In this document: in pieces, positions 32,532 to 40,826 of the stretch | Layout of the letters: the number at the start of each line of letters is the position of its first letter | Position numbering within the stretch: position 1 is the first letter of the stretch | Assembly: GCA_913056165.1 (NCBI GenBank) | Contig: CAJXMD010000009.1 | Span: 1 to 54,578, forward strand | DNA from: an uncultured Halieaceae bacterium | GTDB taxonomy: Bacteria > Pseudomonadota > Gammaproteobacteria > Pseudomonadales > Halieaceae | Length of the DNA: 54,578 nucleotides | Reading direction: 5' to 3' | The notes under the pieces: generated by a model | What the model saw: only the letters and a program-made list of their open reading frames with translations | Told to the model about the DNA's origin: nothing | The model's database searches: none | Position numbers and translations under genes: made by a program

Positions 32532-32722
32532 TAGCCTTCCACCTTCTCATTCAATGCGGTCTTGACCCGGGCGATGTCGCGCTTGGTCTGCTTCAACAGA
32601 TGTGTCTGGCCCAACTGACCAGTTGATTTTGCCATCCGCAGTTTGAACTGCTCTTCACGGAGCTTGAGCAGCTCGCTGTTGAGCTCCTCAGCTGACTTGT
32701 CACGAAGTTCACTCGCTTTCAT
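32531..32722 (-). CDS. rpmC: 50S ribosomal protein L29
   Basis: Small tunnel-exit protein of 63 residues: [19 protein letters not shown] at the start and [20 protein letters not shown] near the end. The ATG at 32722 is chosen over the GTG one codon before it because the family begins MKA and it overlaps the rplP stop by one base (TGATG). Confidence 0.97.
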   Translation of the reverse strand: MKASELRDKSAEELNSELLKLREEQFKLRMAKSTGQLGQTHLLKQTKRDIARVKTALNEKVEG

Positions 32723-33135
32723 CACATCACCGACCGTTTTACAAACGTGGTTTGTACAGGAAGCTTGGCCGCAGCAAGCTGAAATGCTTCGCGCGCCAAT
32801 TCTTCTGATACGCCCTGTACCTCATAGAGCACACGACCCGGCTGGATCTGTGCCACCCAATATTCAACGTTACCCTTACCTTTACCCTGACGAACCTCGA
32901 GAGGCTTTCCGGTAATTGGCTTGTCAGGGAAAATGCGGATCCAAATCTTGCCGCCACGCTTGATGTGGCGGGTCATGGCTCGACGGGCAGCCTCGATCTG
33001 ACGAGCGGTAATGCGCCCACGACCAGTGGCCTTGAGAGCGTACTCGCCAAAGCTGACCTTGCTTCCACGTTCTGCAAGACCGCGGTTACGGCCCTTCTGC
33101 ATCTTGCGGAATTTTGTTCGTTTTGGTTGCAGCAT
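32722..33135 (-). CDS. rplP: 50S ribosomal protein L16
   Basis: L16 helps shape the A-site tRNA corridor of the 50S subunit. The 137-residue product begins [19 protein letters not shown], with [20 protein letters not shown] and [19 protein letters not shown], all conserved. Lies between rpsC and rpmC. Confidence 0.98.
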   Translation of the reverse strand: MLQPKRTKFRKMQKGRNRGLAERGSKVSFGEYALKATGRGRITARQIEAARRAMTRHIKRGGKIWIRIFPDKPITGKPLEVRQGKGKGNVEYWVAQIQPGRVLYEVQGVSEELAREAFQLAAAKLPVQTTFVKRSVM

Positions 33136-33154
33136 GTTTCAGTCCCCTACCGGC

Positions 33155-33826
33155 TCAGCTCGCCGCCGCGCGACGAGGTTCCTGACCCTCGTCGTCGCCA
33201 CCAATGACTTCACCCTTGAATATCCATACCTTGACGCCGATAACGCCGTAGGTCGTATGGGCCTCGTAGGTCGCGTAATCGATATCCGCGCGAAGCGTGT
33301 GCAGAGGCACTCGACCTTCGCGATACCATTCTGAGCGAGCGATTTCTGCACCACCCAGACGGCCGCCTACCTGTACCTTGATGCCTTCAGCTCCCTGACG
33401 CATGGCGTTTTGCACCACTCGCTTCATGGCACGGCGGAACATGACCCGGCGCTCGAGTTGCTGCGCAACATTCTGGGCAACTAAACGCGCATCGAGATCG
33501 GGCTTGCGGATTTCTTCGATATTGATGTGCACTGGCACACCCATCTTGGCGCTCAACTCCTGACGAAGTTTTTCAACGTCTTCGCCTTTCTTGCCGATAA
33601 CAATGCCAGGCCTTGCCGTATGAATGATGACTCGCGCTGTCTGAGCAGGACGCTCAATCACAACCCGGCTGACCGAGGCTGCGTCCAGCTTCTTCAGTAC
33701 GTAGTCGCGCACCTCAAGATCGCTGATCAGGTTTTTCGCGTAGTTCTTGCTATCCGCATACCACACCGAATTGTGGTCCTTGACCACACCGAGGCGAATA
33801 CCGGTTGGATGTACCTTCTGACCCAT
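33155..33826 (-). CDS. rpsC: 30S ribosomal protein S3
   Basis: S3 lines the mRNA entry channel. The 223-residue product begins [20 protein letters not shown], has the KH domain with [20 protein letters not shown], and the C-terminal domain [20 protein letters not shown] with [19 protein letters not shown]. Lies between rplV and rplP. Confidence 0.98.
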   Translation of the reverse strand: MGQKVHPTGIRLGVVKDHNSVWYADSKNYAKNLISDLEVRDYVLKKLDAASVSRVVIERPAQTARVIIHTARPGIVIGKKGEDVEKLRQELSAKMGVPVHINIEEIRKPDLDARLVAQNVAQQLERRVMFRRAMKRVVQNAMRQGAEGIKVQVGGRLGGAEIARSEWYREGRVPLHTLRADIDYATYEAHTTYGVIGVKVWIFKGEVIGGDDEGQEPRRAAAS

Positions 33827-33838
33827 GCGTCAGTCCCC

Positions 33839-34177
33839 TTAGCCTTCGCTATCCGACACTTTCACAGTGATGTGACAAGTTCGCTTGAATATTCGATCAC
33901 CACGGCCTTTGGCGCGCGCACGCATGCGCTTCATGGTTAATCCCTCATCGACAAAAACGGTCGATATACGCAGTTCGTCTACATCTGCGCCTTCATTGTT
34001 CTCGGCGTTTGCGATCGCCGAGTTGAGTACCTTCCGCACCAGATGAGCGGCCTTCTTGGTACTGAACTCAAGCAGGTTGAGCGCTTCGCCCACTGGCTTG
34101 CCTCGTACCTGGTCAGCAACCAGTCGGGCTTTTTGCGCAGAGATGCGCGCGCCGCGGAGTTTTGCTGATACTTCCAT
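33839..34177 (-). CDS. rplV: 50S ribosomal protein L22
   Basis: L22 lines the exit tunnel. The 112-residue product starts [20 protein letters not shown] and carries the long beta-hairpin region [22 protein letters not shown] 34177 is chosen over a GTG five codons upstream because GGAGAGAG would otherwise be coding and is well placed as ribosome binding site. Confidence 0.97.
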   Translation of the reverse strand: MEVSAKLRGARISAQKARLVADQVRGKPVGEALNLLEFSTKKAAHLVRKVLNSAIANAENNEGADVDELRISTVFVDEGLTMKRMRARAKGRGDRIFKRTCHITVKVSDSEG

Positions 34178-34197
34178 CGTCTCTCTCTCCACCGGCC

Positions 34198-34473
34198 TTA
34201 TCGCTTGGCCTTTTTGTCTACGATGTGGCCCTTGAACGTGCGGGTCACAGCAAACTCACCCAACTTGTGGCCTACCATGTCTTCGTTAATCAAAACCGGG
34301 ACGTGCTGTCGACCGTTGTGAACAGCAATAGTCAGGCCCACCATGGTGGGGGAAATCATGGACCGACGAGACCAGGTCTTGATCGGACGTCGATCGTTGC
34401 TCTCAACCGCTGCCTCAACCTTCTTAAGTAGATGAAGGTCGATGAAGGGGCCTTTTTTCAGTGAACGTGGCAT
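34198..34473 (-). CDS. rpsS: 30S ribosomal protein S19
   Basis: S19 pairs with S13 in the 30S head. The 91-residue product begins [20 protein letters not shown] and contains [20 protein letters not shown] and [16 protein letters not shown]. Lies between rplB and rplV. Confidence 0.98.
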   Translation of the reverse strand: MPRSLKKGPFIDLHLLKKVEAAVESNDRRPIKTWSRRSMISPTMVGLTIAVHNGRQHVPVLINEDMVGHKLGEFAVTRTFKGHIVDKKAKR

Positions 34474-34495
34474 AACGTGTTCTTTCCCTCAGCGA

Positions 34496-35323
34496 TTATT
34501 TCTTGTTGCGACGACGCACAATAAAGCCGTCGGTTCGCTTGTTCTTTCGGGTCTTGTAACCCTTGGTGGGCACACCCCATGGAGATACCGGATGACGGCC
34601 TCCCGATGTGCGGCCCTCACCACCACCGTGGGGGTGATCTACCGGGTTCATCGCAACACCGCGAACGGTAGGACGCACACCGCGCCAGCGCGCCGCACCG
34701 GCCTTGCCTAATTTCTGCAAGCTGTGCTCTGAATTGGAGACTTCGCCAAGAGTGGCGCGGCAGTCCACGGGAACCTTGCGCATTTCACCTGAGCGAAGAC
34801 GGATAGTGGCGTACTGGCCTTCACGGGCAACCAGCTGCACCGAGGCACCTGCCGAGCGCGCCAACTGGGCGCCCTTGCCGGGTTTTAGCTCGATGGCGTG
34901 GATGACCGCGCCAACGGGGATATTACGAATAGGAAGACAGTTACCTGCCTTAATTGGTGCCGCGGATCCTGAGTACAGCACGTCCCCCGCGGAAACACCC
35001 TTTGGTGCCAAAATGTAGCGACGCTCACCGTCTGCGTAGAGCACAAGAGCGATATGCGCCGTGCGATTCGGATCGTATTCGATGCGCTCTACCTTAGCCG
35101 GAATACCGTCTTTGGTGCGCTTGAAGTCGATAACTCGGTAGTGCTGCTTGTGACCACCACCGATATGACGAGTGGTAATGCGGCCTAAATTATTTCGGCC
35201 TCCCGTCTTGGACTTCTTCTCAAGAAGAGGTGCGTACGGACGACCCTTGTACAGCTCGGTATTGGTCACCTTAACCTGGTGGCGACGACCTGCTGATGTC
35301 GGTTTACTCTTTACAACTGGCAT
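34496..35323 (-). CDS. rplB: 50S ribosomal protein L2
   Basis: L2 supports subunit association and the peptidyl transferase centre. The 275-residue product includes [40 protein letters not shown] and the catalytic-region block [20 protein letters not shown], which retains the conserved histidine of DHPHGGGEG. Length matches the family. Lies between rplW and rpsS. Confidence 0.98.
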   Translation of the reverse strand: MPVVKSKPTSAGRRHQVKVTNTELYKGRPYAPLLEKKSKTGGRNNLGRITTRHIGGGHKQHYRVIDFKRTKDGIPAKVERIEYDPNRTAHIALVLYADGERRYILAPKGVSAGDVLYSGSAAPIKAGNCLPIRNIPVGAVIHAIELKPGKGAQLARSAGASVQLVAREGQYATIRLRSGEMRKVPVDCRATLGEVSNSEHSLQKLGKAGAARWRGVRPTVRGVAMNPVDHPHGGGEGRTSGGRHPVSPWGVPTKGYKTRKNKRTDGFIVRRRNKK

Positions 35324-35336
35324 AGCGACCGTCCCC

Positions 35337-35633
35337 TTAACTCACTGAAGCAAAGTCAATTTCTTGACCCTGCTCCAACCTGACGTAAGCTTTTTTCCAA
35401 GTCGGCTTAGTCGCCCAGCCAAATCGGTTTTGCTTTCTCTTACCCTTCACGCGGAGCGTGCGAACGTCATCGACCTTGACGTTGAACAGCTTCTCGACGG
35501 AAGTACGAATCTCTGTCTTGGTGGCATCAATAGCTACCTTGAACACGTATTGATTGCCGTTCTCCACTGCGATAGCAGCTTTTTCCGACATATGCGGCCC
35601 TAGCAGAACCTGAAAAACTCGCTCCTGGTTCAT
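35337..35633 (-). CDS. rplW: 50S ribosomal protein L23
   Basis: Tunnel-exit protein that docks trigger factor and SRP. The 98-residue product has [20 protein letters not shown] and [20 protein letters not shown], typical of the family. Its ATG overlaps the rplD stop as ATGA. Confidence 0.97.
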   Translation of the reverse strand: MNQERVFQVLLGPHMSEKAAIAVENGNQYVFKVAIDATKTEIRTSVEKLFNVKVDDVRTLRVKGKRKQNRFGWATKPTWKKAYVRLEQGQEIDFASVS

Positions 35634-36247
35634 GCCAATGCCTCCTCAAACTTTTTAACCGCATCGACGGTGACCAACACCTTATCGAACGCGATCAGAC
35701 TCACCGGATCAACGGCGTCGACATCACACACGTCGACTTTGTGCAGATTGCGAGAGGCAAGGTACAGATTCTCGTCAATCTCGCTTGAGATGATGAGCAC
35801 ATTCTCCACACCCAATCCCTTAAGCTGCTCGACCAGCAGCTTTGTCTTGGGCTGCTCCACACCAAGGCCTTCAACAACAACCAGACGATCAGTACGAGCC
35901 AACTCGGACAAAATCGAACGCATTGCCGCCCGGTACATCTTACGGTTTACCTTCTGGCTATGATCCTGTGGCTTGGCAGCGAATGTCGTGCCACCCGAGC
36001 GCCAAATCGGAGAACGAATCGTTCCCGCACGAGCACGGCCAGTGCCCTTCTGACGCCAAGGCTTGCGTCCACCACCGGCGACTTCTGAACGGGTCTTCTG
36101 CGCTTTGGTTCCCTGACGCGCTCCCGCCAAGAAGGCGGTAACCACCTGATGAACCAGAGCTTCGTTGTACTCTCGGGCAAACGTCGCTTCGGACACTGAG
36201 ACAGTGCCTGCTGCTGCGTTGCCGGGCTTAACTACACTTAATTCCAC
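35630..36247 (-). CDS. rplD: 50S ribosomal protein L4
   Basis: L4 has a globular domain and a loop reaching into the exit tunnel; in E. coli it also represses the S10 operon. The 205-residue product has [40 protein letters not shown] and [12 protein letters not shown], the extended loop. Start is GTG at 36247. The S10 leader in this window is only about 55 nt, too short for the enterobacterial L4 attenuation leader, so that control is probably absent. Confidence 0.97.
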   Translation of the reverse strand: MELSVVKPGNAAAGTVSVSEATFAREYNEALVHQVVTAFLAGARQGTKAQKTRSEVAGGGRKPWRQKGTGRARAGTIRSPIWRSGGTTFAAKPQDHSQKVNRKMYRAAMRSILSELARTDRLVVVEGLGVEQPKTKLLVEQLKGLGVENVLIISSEIDENLYLASRNLHKVDVCDVDAVDPVSLIAFDKVLVTVDAVKKFEEALA

Positions 36248-36260
36248 AGCCTAGCCCCCA

Positions 36261-36896
36261 TTAACCTTTTACTGTCGGACGGACAATGACGTGGCCACCT
36301 GGTGCTCCAGGGACAGCGCCCTTGATCAGCAGCAGGTTGCGTTCGACGTCAATACGAACGACCTCAAGACCTTGCGTCGTGACACGCTCTGCACCCATAT
36401 GGCCAGCCATCTTCTTGCCCTTGAACACCCGTCCGGGGGTCTGGCACTGACCAATGGAACCCGGGGCCCTGTGCGACAGCGAGTTACCGTGAGTTGCGTC
36501 CTGAGTGCGGAAGTTCCAGCGCTTAACGGCACCCTGGAATCCCTTACCTTTGGAGCGCCCAGCAACATCCACCTTCTGGCCCTGCTCAAATCGCTCGACA
36601 GTCAGTTCGGAACCCACCTCAAACGCCTCATCGGAACCTTCAACGCGGAACTCCCACAGGCCATCGCCCGCGGTCGTGCCGGCCTTGGCATAGTGCCCGG
36701 CTTCCGGCTTGCTGACTTTTGAGGCCTTACGGTCGCCCGTTGTGACCTGAATCGCTCGATACCCATCGGTCTCGAGCTCTTTGATTTGAGTGACTCGGTT
36801 TGGAAGCACTTCCACTACGGTCACTGGTACTGATACGCCTTCATCGGTAAAGACTCGCGTCATGCCCGACTTACGGCCGACTACACCAATAGTCAT
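36261..36896 (-). CDS. rplC: 50S ribosomal protein L3
   Basis: L3 reaches toward the peptidyl transferase centre. The 211-residue product begins [20 protein letters not shown] and has [33 protein letters not shown] and [15 protein letters not shown]. The glutamine of GQCQTPGRV is the residue methylated by PrmB in relatives. Second gene of the S10 operon. Confidence 0.98.
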   Translation of the reverse strand: MTIGVVGRKSGMTRVFTDEGVSVPVTVVEVLPNRVTQIKELETDGYRAIQVTTGDRKASKVSKPEAGHYAKAGTTAGDGLWEFRVEGSDEAFEVGSELTVERFEQGQKVDVAGRSKGKGFQGAVKRWNFRTQDATHGNSLSHRAPGSIGQCQTPGRVFKGKKMAGHMGAERVTTQGLEVVRIDVERNLLLIKGAVPGAPGGHVIVRPTVKG

Positions 36897-37009
36897 GGTT
36901 TTAACCTCACAGTGTACGGGGCTACACCCTCTATGGCCGTCCTCTTATCCCAGCGGGCTTCGAGAACGTTACACACCCGGATTCCCGGGCAGGTCTTGCT
37001 AAATTGTCC

Positions 37010-37321
37010 TTAACCGAGGCTGATCTGAACTTCTACACCAGCCGCCAGGTCAAGCTTCATCAGGGCGTCCACGGTCTTTTCCGTGGGCTCCACGATGTCC
37101 AGGAGTCGTTTGTGCGTGCGAATTTCGTACTGGTCCCGCGCGTCTTTGTTGACGTGGGGAGACACCAAAATAGTAAACTTCTCTTTCTTGGTGGGAAGCG
37201 GGATAGGACCGCGAACCTGAGCGCCTGTGCGGCGTGCAGTCTCAACAATTTCTTGCGTCGACTGATCGATCAATTTGTGATCAAAGGCCTTGAGGCGAAT
37301 ACGAATGCGCTGACTCTGCAC
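37010..37321 (-). CDS. rpsJ: 30S ribosomal protein S10
   Basis: S10 is in the 30S head and also acts as NusE in antitermination. The 103-residue product reads [40 protein letters not shown] and [20 protein letters not shown]. Start is GTG at 37321 with AGGAG 8 nt upstream. First gene of the S10 operon, with a strong promoter at 37382-37410. The gene normally upstream, tuf, is absent here. Confidence 0.98.
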   Translation of the reverse strand: MQSQRIRIRLKAFDHKLIDQSTQEIVETARRTGAQVRGPIPLPTKKEKFTILVSPHVNKDARDQYEIRTHKRLLDIVEPTEKTVDALMKLDLAAGVEVQISLG

Positions 37322-37381
37322 TTTACTGCTCCTGAAAAAGCCGGGATGCCGCGAAGGGGACCCCGCAAAAAAAGAGTGCGA

Positions 37382-37410
37382 AGTTTACGGATGCCCTATG
37401 GGGGTGTCAA
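37382..37410 (-). promoter_or_regulatory. Sigma70-type promoter of the S10 operon
   Basis: On the minus strand: perfect -35 TTGACA (37410-37405), 17-bp spacer, -10 TAAACT (37387-37382). The transcript would start near 37375, giving a leader of about 55 nt before the rpsJ GTG. An imperfect hairpin between pqqE and this promoter (CCCTTT/AAAGGG near 37482-37504) may end the pqq transcript. Confidence 0.8.
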
Positions 37411-37514
37411 CACAGGATTTGGCTTTATTTCAGGGTTTCAGCCCCCTGAGCAAAATTCACAGTTTGATTCCTCCGGACTGCAGAAAAGGCCCTTTTTCAG
37501 TGGGGAAAGGGGTA

Positions 37515-38651
37515 CTAAAGGCCCCCGGAAGAAGCTATCAGGTCCTTGCTGTTGGCTAGAGTCCTAAAAAGCAGCGGCGAAGGGGGTCTCTGACGGTGGC
37601 TACCCGCCCTTATAAGGGCTTCGTCAATCAAGGCGCGATGGGGGGACAGGGTGCAAACCGGGTCCGCAGCGGCGGCATCCCCTGTGAGCGCGAAGGCCTG
37701 ACAGCGACATCCCCCGAAGTCACGGTCTCGCTCTGGACACTGCCGACAGGGTTCCTGCATCCAGTCCTCTCCCCGATAATGATTAAACCCGGGAGACTCA
37801 TACCACGCCTGACTCACCGACTCAGTGCGCAGGTCGGGAAAATCGATCGGCAATGCAGCTGCGCTGTGACAGGGCAGCGCCCGGCCCTCTGGCGTAACGG
37901 TCAAAAACATCGAACCCCAGCCGTTCATGCACGGGTTGGGTCGCTCTTCAAAATAATCAGGTACAACGAAGAAAAGCTTCATCCCGCCGGGATTTGCCTG
38001 CCGCCATTCATTCACGGCAGTTTCTGCCGCTTCGATTTGTTGACGGCTTGGCATCAGTGAATCACGATTTTGAAGTGCCCAGCCGTGATACTGCGTGTTC
38101 GCGAGCTCCAGATAATCAGCCGAAAGCGACTCTGCAAGGGCAATGATCTCGGGCACCTGATCTATGTTGTGTCGGTGCAACACAAAATTGAGCACCATGG
38201 GATACCCCGCCTCCTTGACCGCCCTTGCCATCGCTACTTTCTGGGCGTGGGCTTTGCCACTCCCCGATATCAACTCGGACAGCTCTTCATCCGTGGACTG
38301 GAAGCTAATTTGAATATGATCTAGCCCGGCGTCTTTCAGCGCCGAGACGCGTTCGCGGCTGAGACCCACTCCGGAGGTGATGAGGTTGGTATAGAACCCC
38401 AGACCCCGGGCATGACTCACCAGATCCTCCAAATCTTGACGCACGAGAGGCTCGCCACCTGAGAAACCCAGCTGGGCTGCGCCTAACTCCCTCGCCTCAG
38501 TGAGGATGCGCAGCCACTCCTCGGTGTTAAGTTCACGGGCGCCAGCCTGCAGGTCCAGAGGATTAGAGCAATAAGGGCACTGAAGGGGACAGCGGTAGGT
38601 CAACTCCGCCAGAAGCCAGAGAGGTGGGCCTACCCTGTCAGTCACTGACAA
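37515..38651 (-). CDS. pqqE: PqqA peptide cyclase, radical SAM enzyme
   Basis: Forms the Glu-Tyr carbon-carbon bond in the PqqA precursor, starting PQQ synthesis. The 378-residue protein opens [20 protein letters not shown], with the CxxxCxxC iron-sulfur cluster site for S-adenosylmethionine, then [15 protein letters not shown] and [13 protein letters not shown]. The C-terminal SPASM cysteines are in [25 protein letters not shown] and DPVC. The frame starts at TTG 38651, inside pqqD; GTG 38645 is equally possible. Close to Klebsiella PqqE over its full length. Confidence 0.95.
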   Translation of the reverse strand: MSVTDRVGPPLWLLAELTYRCPLQCPYCSNPLDLQAGARELNTEEWLRILTEARELGAAQLGFSGGEPLVRQDLEDLVSHARGLGFYTNLITSGVGLSRERVSALKDAGLDHIQISFQSTDEELSELISGSGKAHAQKVAMARAVKEAGYPMVLNFVLHRHNIDQVPEIIALAESLSADYLELANTQYHGWALQNRDSLMPSRQQIEAAETAVNEWRQANPGGMKLFFVVPDYFEERPNPCMNGWGSMFLTVTPEGRALPCHSAAALPIDFPDLRTESVSQAWYESPGFNHYRGEDWMQEPCRQCPERDRDFGGCRCQAFALTGDAAAADPVCTLSPHRALIDEALIRAGSHRQRPPSPLLFRTLANSKDLIASSGGL

Positions 38652-38907
38652 GCCACTGGTTGGTGTGTGCAGTAACGAGAAAGTCGATGATATCGGTTTC
38701 GATATCCGGTGCCTCGGGAAATTTCTCTGTTAACAGGCCAATGATCTCGGCAACAGACCGCTCACCATTACAGACCGCAAGAATCTCCCCTGCCGATCCA
38801 TTCAGCTTCACCATTCCCTCTGGGTAAAGCAGCACATAGGCCTCTTGAGCGGGCTCCCATTGAAAGCGCAAATGCGGATGCAACCGCGGAATTTCCCCGG
38901 GCTTCAT
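38638..38907 (-). CDS. pqqD: PqqA-binding chaperone PqqD
   Basis: PqqD carries the PqqA peptide to PqqE. The 89-residue product has [38 protein letters not shown] and the conserved [12 protein letters not shown] segment. Its ATG overlaps the pqqC stop as ATGA, and its end overlaps pqqE by 14 nt, so C, D and E are translated together. Confidence 0.94.
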   Translation of the reverse strand: MKPGEIPRLHPHLRFQWEPAQEAYVLLYPEGMVKLNGSAGEILAVCNGERSVAEIIGLLTEKFPEAPDIETDIIDFLVTAHTNQWLVSD

Positions 38908-39668
38908 GGCAGCACTCCTGGCGGCAACGGATATGCTTCGCCAGTGCAGCTATGGAAAGGAGGCTCTCCGTGGCAATAGGCGAGTGTCATGGCATCGAGC
39001 ATCGACCACAGAATATTCAGCTTGAACTGCAACAACCCCAGCGCATGAGCTTGCTGCTCAGCGGTCTGAAAGTGATCGAGGGTGATACGTAGACCATGCT
39101 CAACATCTCGTCTGGCTTCGCTCAATCGCTTGCGAAAGTAGCTTAGGCCCGTTGCGCTTATCCAGGGATAATGATCGGGCCATGAGTCCAGCCGAGACTG
39201 ATGAATCTCAGGGGCAAATAGTTCTGTTAGCGAGGAACAGGCTGCTTCTTGCCAGGTGGCGCGGCGAGCAAAGTTCAAGTAGGCGTCTACTGCAAATCGA
39301 ACCCCGGGCAGCACGTAGCGCTGATCTACCACTTCATCTCGTGACAGTCCCACCGCTTCAGCGAGTAACAACCACGCCTCGATACCACCCGGATCTGTCC
39401 CAGCGCCGTCGTGATCAACAATTCGTTGAACCCATTCCTGACGTACTTCTCGATCGGGACAATTTGCGAGTATCGCGGCATCCTTCTGGGGGATGATCAC
39501 CTGATAGTAGTAGCGATTGGCTACCCAACCCTGTATCTGGCCCACGGAGAGTTCACCCGCATACATCGCCTGATGAAAAGGATGATGGATATGGTAGCGA
39601 GCACCCTTACTCCGGAGTGCTGCCTCAAAGTCGTCTCTGCTCAAGACCAATGACACAATGCATTTCAC
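38904..39668 (-). CDS. pqqC: Pyrroloquinoline-quinone synthase (last step)
   Basis: Cofactor-free oxidase that closes the last ring and completes PQQ. The 254-residue protein shows [40 protein letters not shown], the active-site [16 protein letters not shown] and LRQFK-like [16 protein letters not shown] region. The start is taken as GTG 39668; there is no clear ribosome binding site and GTG or TTG codons a few triplets on are alternatives. The 223-bp region to the divergent TM2 gene contains no recognisable pqqA (Glu-x3-Tyr peptide) and no pqqB. Confidence 0.93.
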   Translation of the reverse strand: MKCIVSLVLSRDDFEAALRSKGARYHIHHPFHQAMYAGELSVGQIQGWVANRYYYQVIIPQKDAAILANCPDREVRQEWVQRIVDHDGAGTDPGGIEAWLLLAEAVGLSRDEVVDQRYVLPGVRFAVDAYLNFARRATWQEAACSSLTELFAPEIHQSRLDSWPDHYPWISATGLSYFRKRLSEARRDVEHGLRITLDHFQTAEQQAHALGLLQFKLNILWSMLDAMTLAYCHGEPPFHSCTGEAYPLPPGVLP

Positions 39669-39891
39669 GTTATTGCTTGACGGTGGAGTATTCTAACGGA
39701 CATCGGCCGTGCTCCGACACAGCAACTTCTCGAGGCGTCATCGTTACACGAGGTAATGCACCCACAAAGCGGCATTGATCTGCATATAAATCAGAAACAA
39801 ACTGGGATAATCTGATAACAGGCGCTGCGTGAAAGCCGGCAACGGCTTGCATCAATGTGGCTTAAAAGCACGGTATTCAAGGAGGAACACC

Positions 39892-40299
39892 ATGGAGCAC
39901 GAAAAACCATTATCAGACCACAGTATTTTTCTCGGCTATGTGATGTGGGTCTTCGGCATTATTGGCTTGCATCGGTTTTATTATGGCAAACCAATCAGTG
40001 GGGCTATCTGGGCGTTGACCTTGGGCCTACTCTTCATCGGATGGATCATCGATTTGTTTCTCATACCCGATATGGCTGACGAGGCGACTCGGCGATTTCC
40101 AGGCGGCCAGTATGACTACAATCTTCCCTGGATTCTCTTGGTTCTCTTAGGCGTGTTCGGGGTCCATCGTTTCTATCAAGGTAAAATCCTGACCGGGCTG
40201 CTCTACCTCGTCACACTGGGTCTCTGTGGTCTCGGCGTTCTTTATGACTGGTTCACTCTTAACCGACAGATCGCTGATCTCAACTTGGGGATAGACTGA
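39892..40299 (+). CDS. Protein with two TM2 domains
   Basis: Small membrane protein of 135 residues. Two similar halves each have a GxxGLHRFYYGK-type start followed by hydrophobic helices: first GIIGLHRFYYGKPISGAIWA, then FGVHRFYQGKILTGLLYLV. This is the TM2 domain (PF05154) in tandem. ATG 39892 is fixed by an excellent AAGGAGG at 39879-39885; a longer frame upstream is not used. It is the only plus-strand gene between 22.4 kb and the window end, divergent from pqqC. Role unknown; no functional tie to PQQ can be read. Confidence 0.85.
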   Translation: MEHEKPLSDHSIFLGYVMWVFGIIGLHRFYYGKPISGAIWALTLGLLFIGWIIDLFLIPDMADEATRRFPGGQYDYNLPWILLVLLGVFGVHRFYQGKILTGLLYLVTLGLCGLGVLYDWFTLNRQIADLNLGID

Positions 40300-40342
40300 C
40301 CGGTTCGGTGAGTGGTTCCGCGCAAGTCTAGTAAACGGTCTC

Positions 40343-40409
40343 GCTGATGAGAAACTGTTTTTCAGTCGCTCCACGAAATTCGCTTGGTGAAAAACAGTGT
40401 CTCACCAGC
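40343..40409. repeat. Hairpin element R0 with conserved 23-nt tip
   Basis: Two 22-nt arms (40343-40364 and 40388-40409) pair at 20 of 22 positions, including a perfect CTGTTTTTCA/TGAAAAACAG block, around a 23-nt tip at 40365-40387. The tip is the inverse complement of the tip in the three elements downstream, differing from the first by a single base. It lies 43 nt after the TM2 stop and may also end that transcript. A second small inverted repeat (GCAGAC/GTCTGC) follows at 40441-40466. Confidence 0.85.
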
Positions 40410-40493
40410 TTGGTTTCTGCGTTGACGTAAGACTTACACAGCAGACAATGATTCAGATAAGTCTGCACTGCTAGCAATATCGCGCTCCAAAAA

Positions 40494-40710
40494 GCATGGC
40501 GTGCAAAACATTGAATCCAAACACCCCATATTTTGGCACGATCTCCAGCCTCGGGGGCTGGCATGCTTTCCGCCAAGCGAATTTCGCGGAGCGACCGGAA
40601 AGCATGTCGTGCAAAACACTGAATCCAAAACTGCCTATAGTCTGGCACGATCTCCAGCCTCAGGGGCTGGCGTGCTTTCCACCAAGCGAATCCCGTGGAG
40701 CGACTGGAAA
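40494..40710. repeat. Tandem 108/109-nt repeat (two full copies)
   Basis: Copies at 40494-40601 and 40602-40710 begin GCATG and share GCAAAACA, TGAATCCAAA, GGCACGATCTCCAGCCTC and a GGGGCTGGC block, then the hairpin with the conserved tip. A third, diverged and shortened copy continues to about 40800. Within each full copy CCAGCC/GGCTGG makes a further small hairpin. No protein is supported here; the short frames across the region follow the repeat, not codon constraints. Confidence 0.85.
40562..40606. repeat. Hairpin element R1 with conserved 23-nt tip
   Basis: A perfect 11-bp stem, CATGCTTTCCG (40562-40572) with CGGAAAGCATG (40596-40606), surrounds the tip at 40573-40595. Beyond the stem, pairing resumes (TTTTGgCACGA with TCGTGCAAAA) after a one-sided bulge of about 20 nt that itself holds the CCAGCC/GGCTGG hairpin. 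Confidence 0.85.
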
Positions 40711-40715
40711 GCATG
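40671..40715. repeat. Hairpin element R2 with conserved 23-nt tip
   Basis: Stem CGTGCTTTCCA/TGGAAAGCATG pairs at 10 of 11 positions around the tip at 40682-40704. The pair next to the tip is A-T where R1 has G-C, a compensated change. Outer ends TAGTCT (40638-40643) and AGACTA (40736-40741) also match inversely, so the whole element may span 40638-40741. Confidence 0.8.
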
Positions 40716-40740
40716 TCGGCGTATGAGGCGACCAGAGACT

Positions 40741-40820
40741 AACAAACCTCAGGGGCCGGCGTGCTCTCCACCAAGCGAATTTGCTGGAACGACTGGAACG
40801 CGCGCCAGCGCATGTTTGTT
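40741..40820. repeat. Hairpin element R3 with conserved 23-nt tip
   Basis: Most diverged copy: tip at 40771-40793; inner arms GGCGTGCTCTCCA and the inverse of GGCGCGCGTTCCA match at 10 of 13; outer ends AACAAAC (40741-40747) and GTTTGTT (40814-40820) are exact inverse repeats. It ends 7 nt before the fusA stop codon, so together with R0-R2 it accounts for most of the 527-nt gap 40300-40826. Confidence 0.7.
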
Positions 40821-40826
40821 CAGACT

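Noticed and set aside
40494-40800. Possible CRISPR array
   Set aside because: Repeat unit is about 108 nt with little unique sequence between copies, only two to three copies, one inverted element nearby, and no cas genes.
40343-40820. Integron attC sites
   Set aside because: Folded palindromes with a bulge are suggestive, but I see no GTTRRRY core sites at the ends, no integrase and no cassette genes.
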